Positions 63,800-64,000 of a stretch of DNA of 64,000 nt are shown piece by piece. The stretch lies in NCBI GenBank assembly GCA_000702245.1, contig JNKY01000002.1:1-64000 (forward strand). Direction: 5' to 3'. This DNA is from Lachnospiraceae bacterium C6A11. GTDB lineage: Bacteria > Bacillota > Clostridia > Lachnospirales > Lachnospiraceae. Under the pieces are notes generated by a model that was not told the origin of the DNA, did not search any database, and saw only the letters and a list, made by a program, of their open reading frames with translations. The first letter of the stretch is position 1. Every line of letters begins with the position of its first letter. Position numbers and translations under genes: made by a program.

Positions 63800-64000
63800 G
63801 ATGGAAAAGGTAAGGAGTATTCCGGATTTTTACGGATGCCTGGTGTTTAATGACAGAGTTATGAAGGAGAGACTTCCGAAGGATGTTTACAAAGCAGTGC
63901 AGAGCACGGCTAAGCAGGGTGTTCATCTTCAGCTTGAGGTCGCAAATACAGTTGCCACAGTTATGAAGAACTGGGCTCTGGAGAACGGTGCGACACATTA
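63800..64000 (+). CDS. glnN: Glutamine synthetase type III, N-terminal part (runs off the window)
   Basis: The first 67 residues are visible. The N-terminus (SIPDFYGCLVFNDRVMKERLP, here one residue at a time up to the window end) and KDVYKAVQSTAKQG, VANTVATVMKNWALENGATH match the start of type III glutamine synthetases (GlnN), large (about 700-residue) enzymes that assimilate ammonium in Bacteroides, Butyrivibrio and relatives. TAGGAGG (63785-63791) precedes the ATG by eight bases. Confidence 0.9.

Overview
The window looks like chromosome of an anaerobic, moderate-GC Firmicute of the class Clostridia, most likely Lachnospiraceae (Butyrivibrio/Roseburia-like). This is inferred from gene content and order: a CIRCE-controlled hrcA-grpE-dnaK-dnaJ operon following lepA-hemW and followed by prmA and rsmE, an era-recO-(lipoprotein)-glyS-ppdK block, a CoA-transferase of the butyryl-CoA:acetate type, a flavin reductase-rubredoxin fusion, a type III glutamine synthetase and secreted proteins carrying Trp-Trp cell-surface repeats. 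Almost everything is on the + strand; the exceptions are a cstA-type transporter (43783-45204) and the first codons of a gene at the left edge. I see no tRNA, rRNA, CRISPR array, insertion sequence or prophage.

Region by region. 1-3.4 kb: an AT-rich, unrecognised glycine-zipper membrane protein, a DUF3795-type Cys-rich protein, a gene remnant, a flavin reductase-rubredoxin and a bacterial sugar transferase ended by a strong terminator. 3.5-11.3 kb: a galactoside-utilisation cluster (TetR regulator, GH2 beta-galactosidase, GPH-family symporter with an unusual large loop, GH36 alpha-galactosidase). 11.4-13.2 kb: an orphan HipB-like XRE regulator whose promoter lies inside a long dyad, a HAD hydrolase and rlmH. 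13.4-20.3 kb: two tandem paralogous secreted caspase-fold (C14-like) proteins with FnIII/Ig-like modules and C-terminal WW repeats. 20.4-27.8 kb: pyk, a cation diffusion facilitator, a two-gene ABCG-like exporter and a membrane-anchored clostripain-like (C11) peptidase. 27.8-32.1 kb: a zinc uptake operon (zur-znuA-znuC-znuB-lipoprotein) whose promoter is bracketed by two perfect 7-1-7 Fur-family boxes. 32.2-43.4 kb: thrH, a DUF6062-like protein, an M16C protease, era, recO, a lipoprotein, glyS and ppdK. 43.6-47.7 kb: cstA, a solitary type IV prepilin and the CoA-transferase. 47.8-50.9 kb: a tubulin/FtsZ-superfamily protein (Tubulin_2 type) paired with a LURP-one/tubby-like protein. 51-63.5 kb: dtd, lepA, hemW, the heat-shock operon, prmA, an unrecognised gene, rsmE and a cysteine desulfurase. 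63.8 kb to the end: the 5' part of glnN.

The strongest candidates for under-described biology are the chromosomal tubulin-like/LURP-one gene pair, the cluster of three clan-CD cysteine peptidase genes (two secreted caspase-like, one clostripain-like beside an exporter), and the dyad that places promoter, operator, attenuator-like hairpin and ribosome binding site of the XRE regulator on the same 46 bases.
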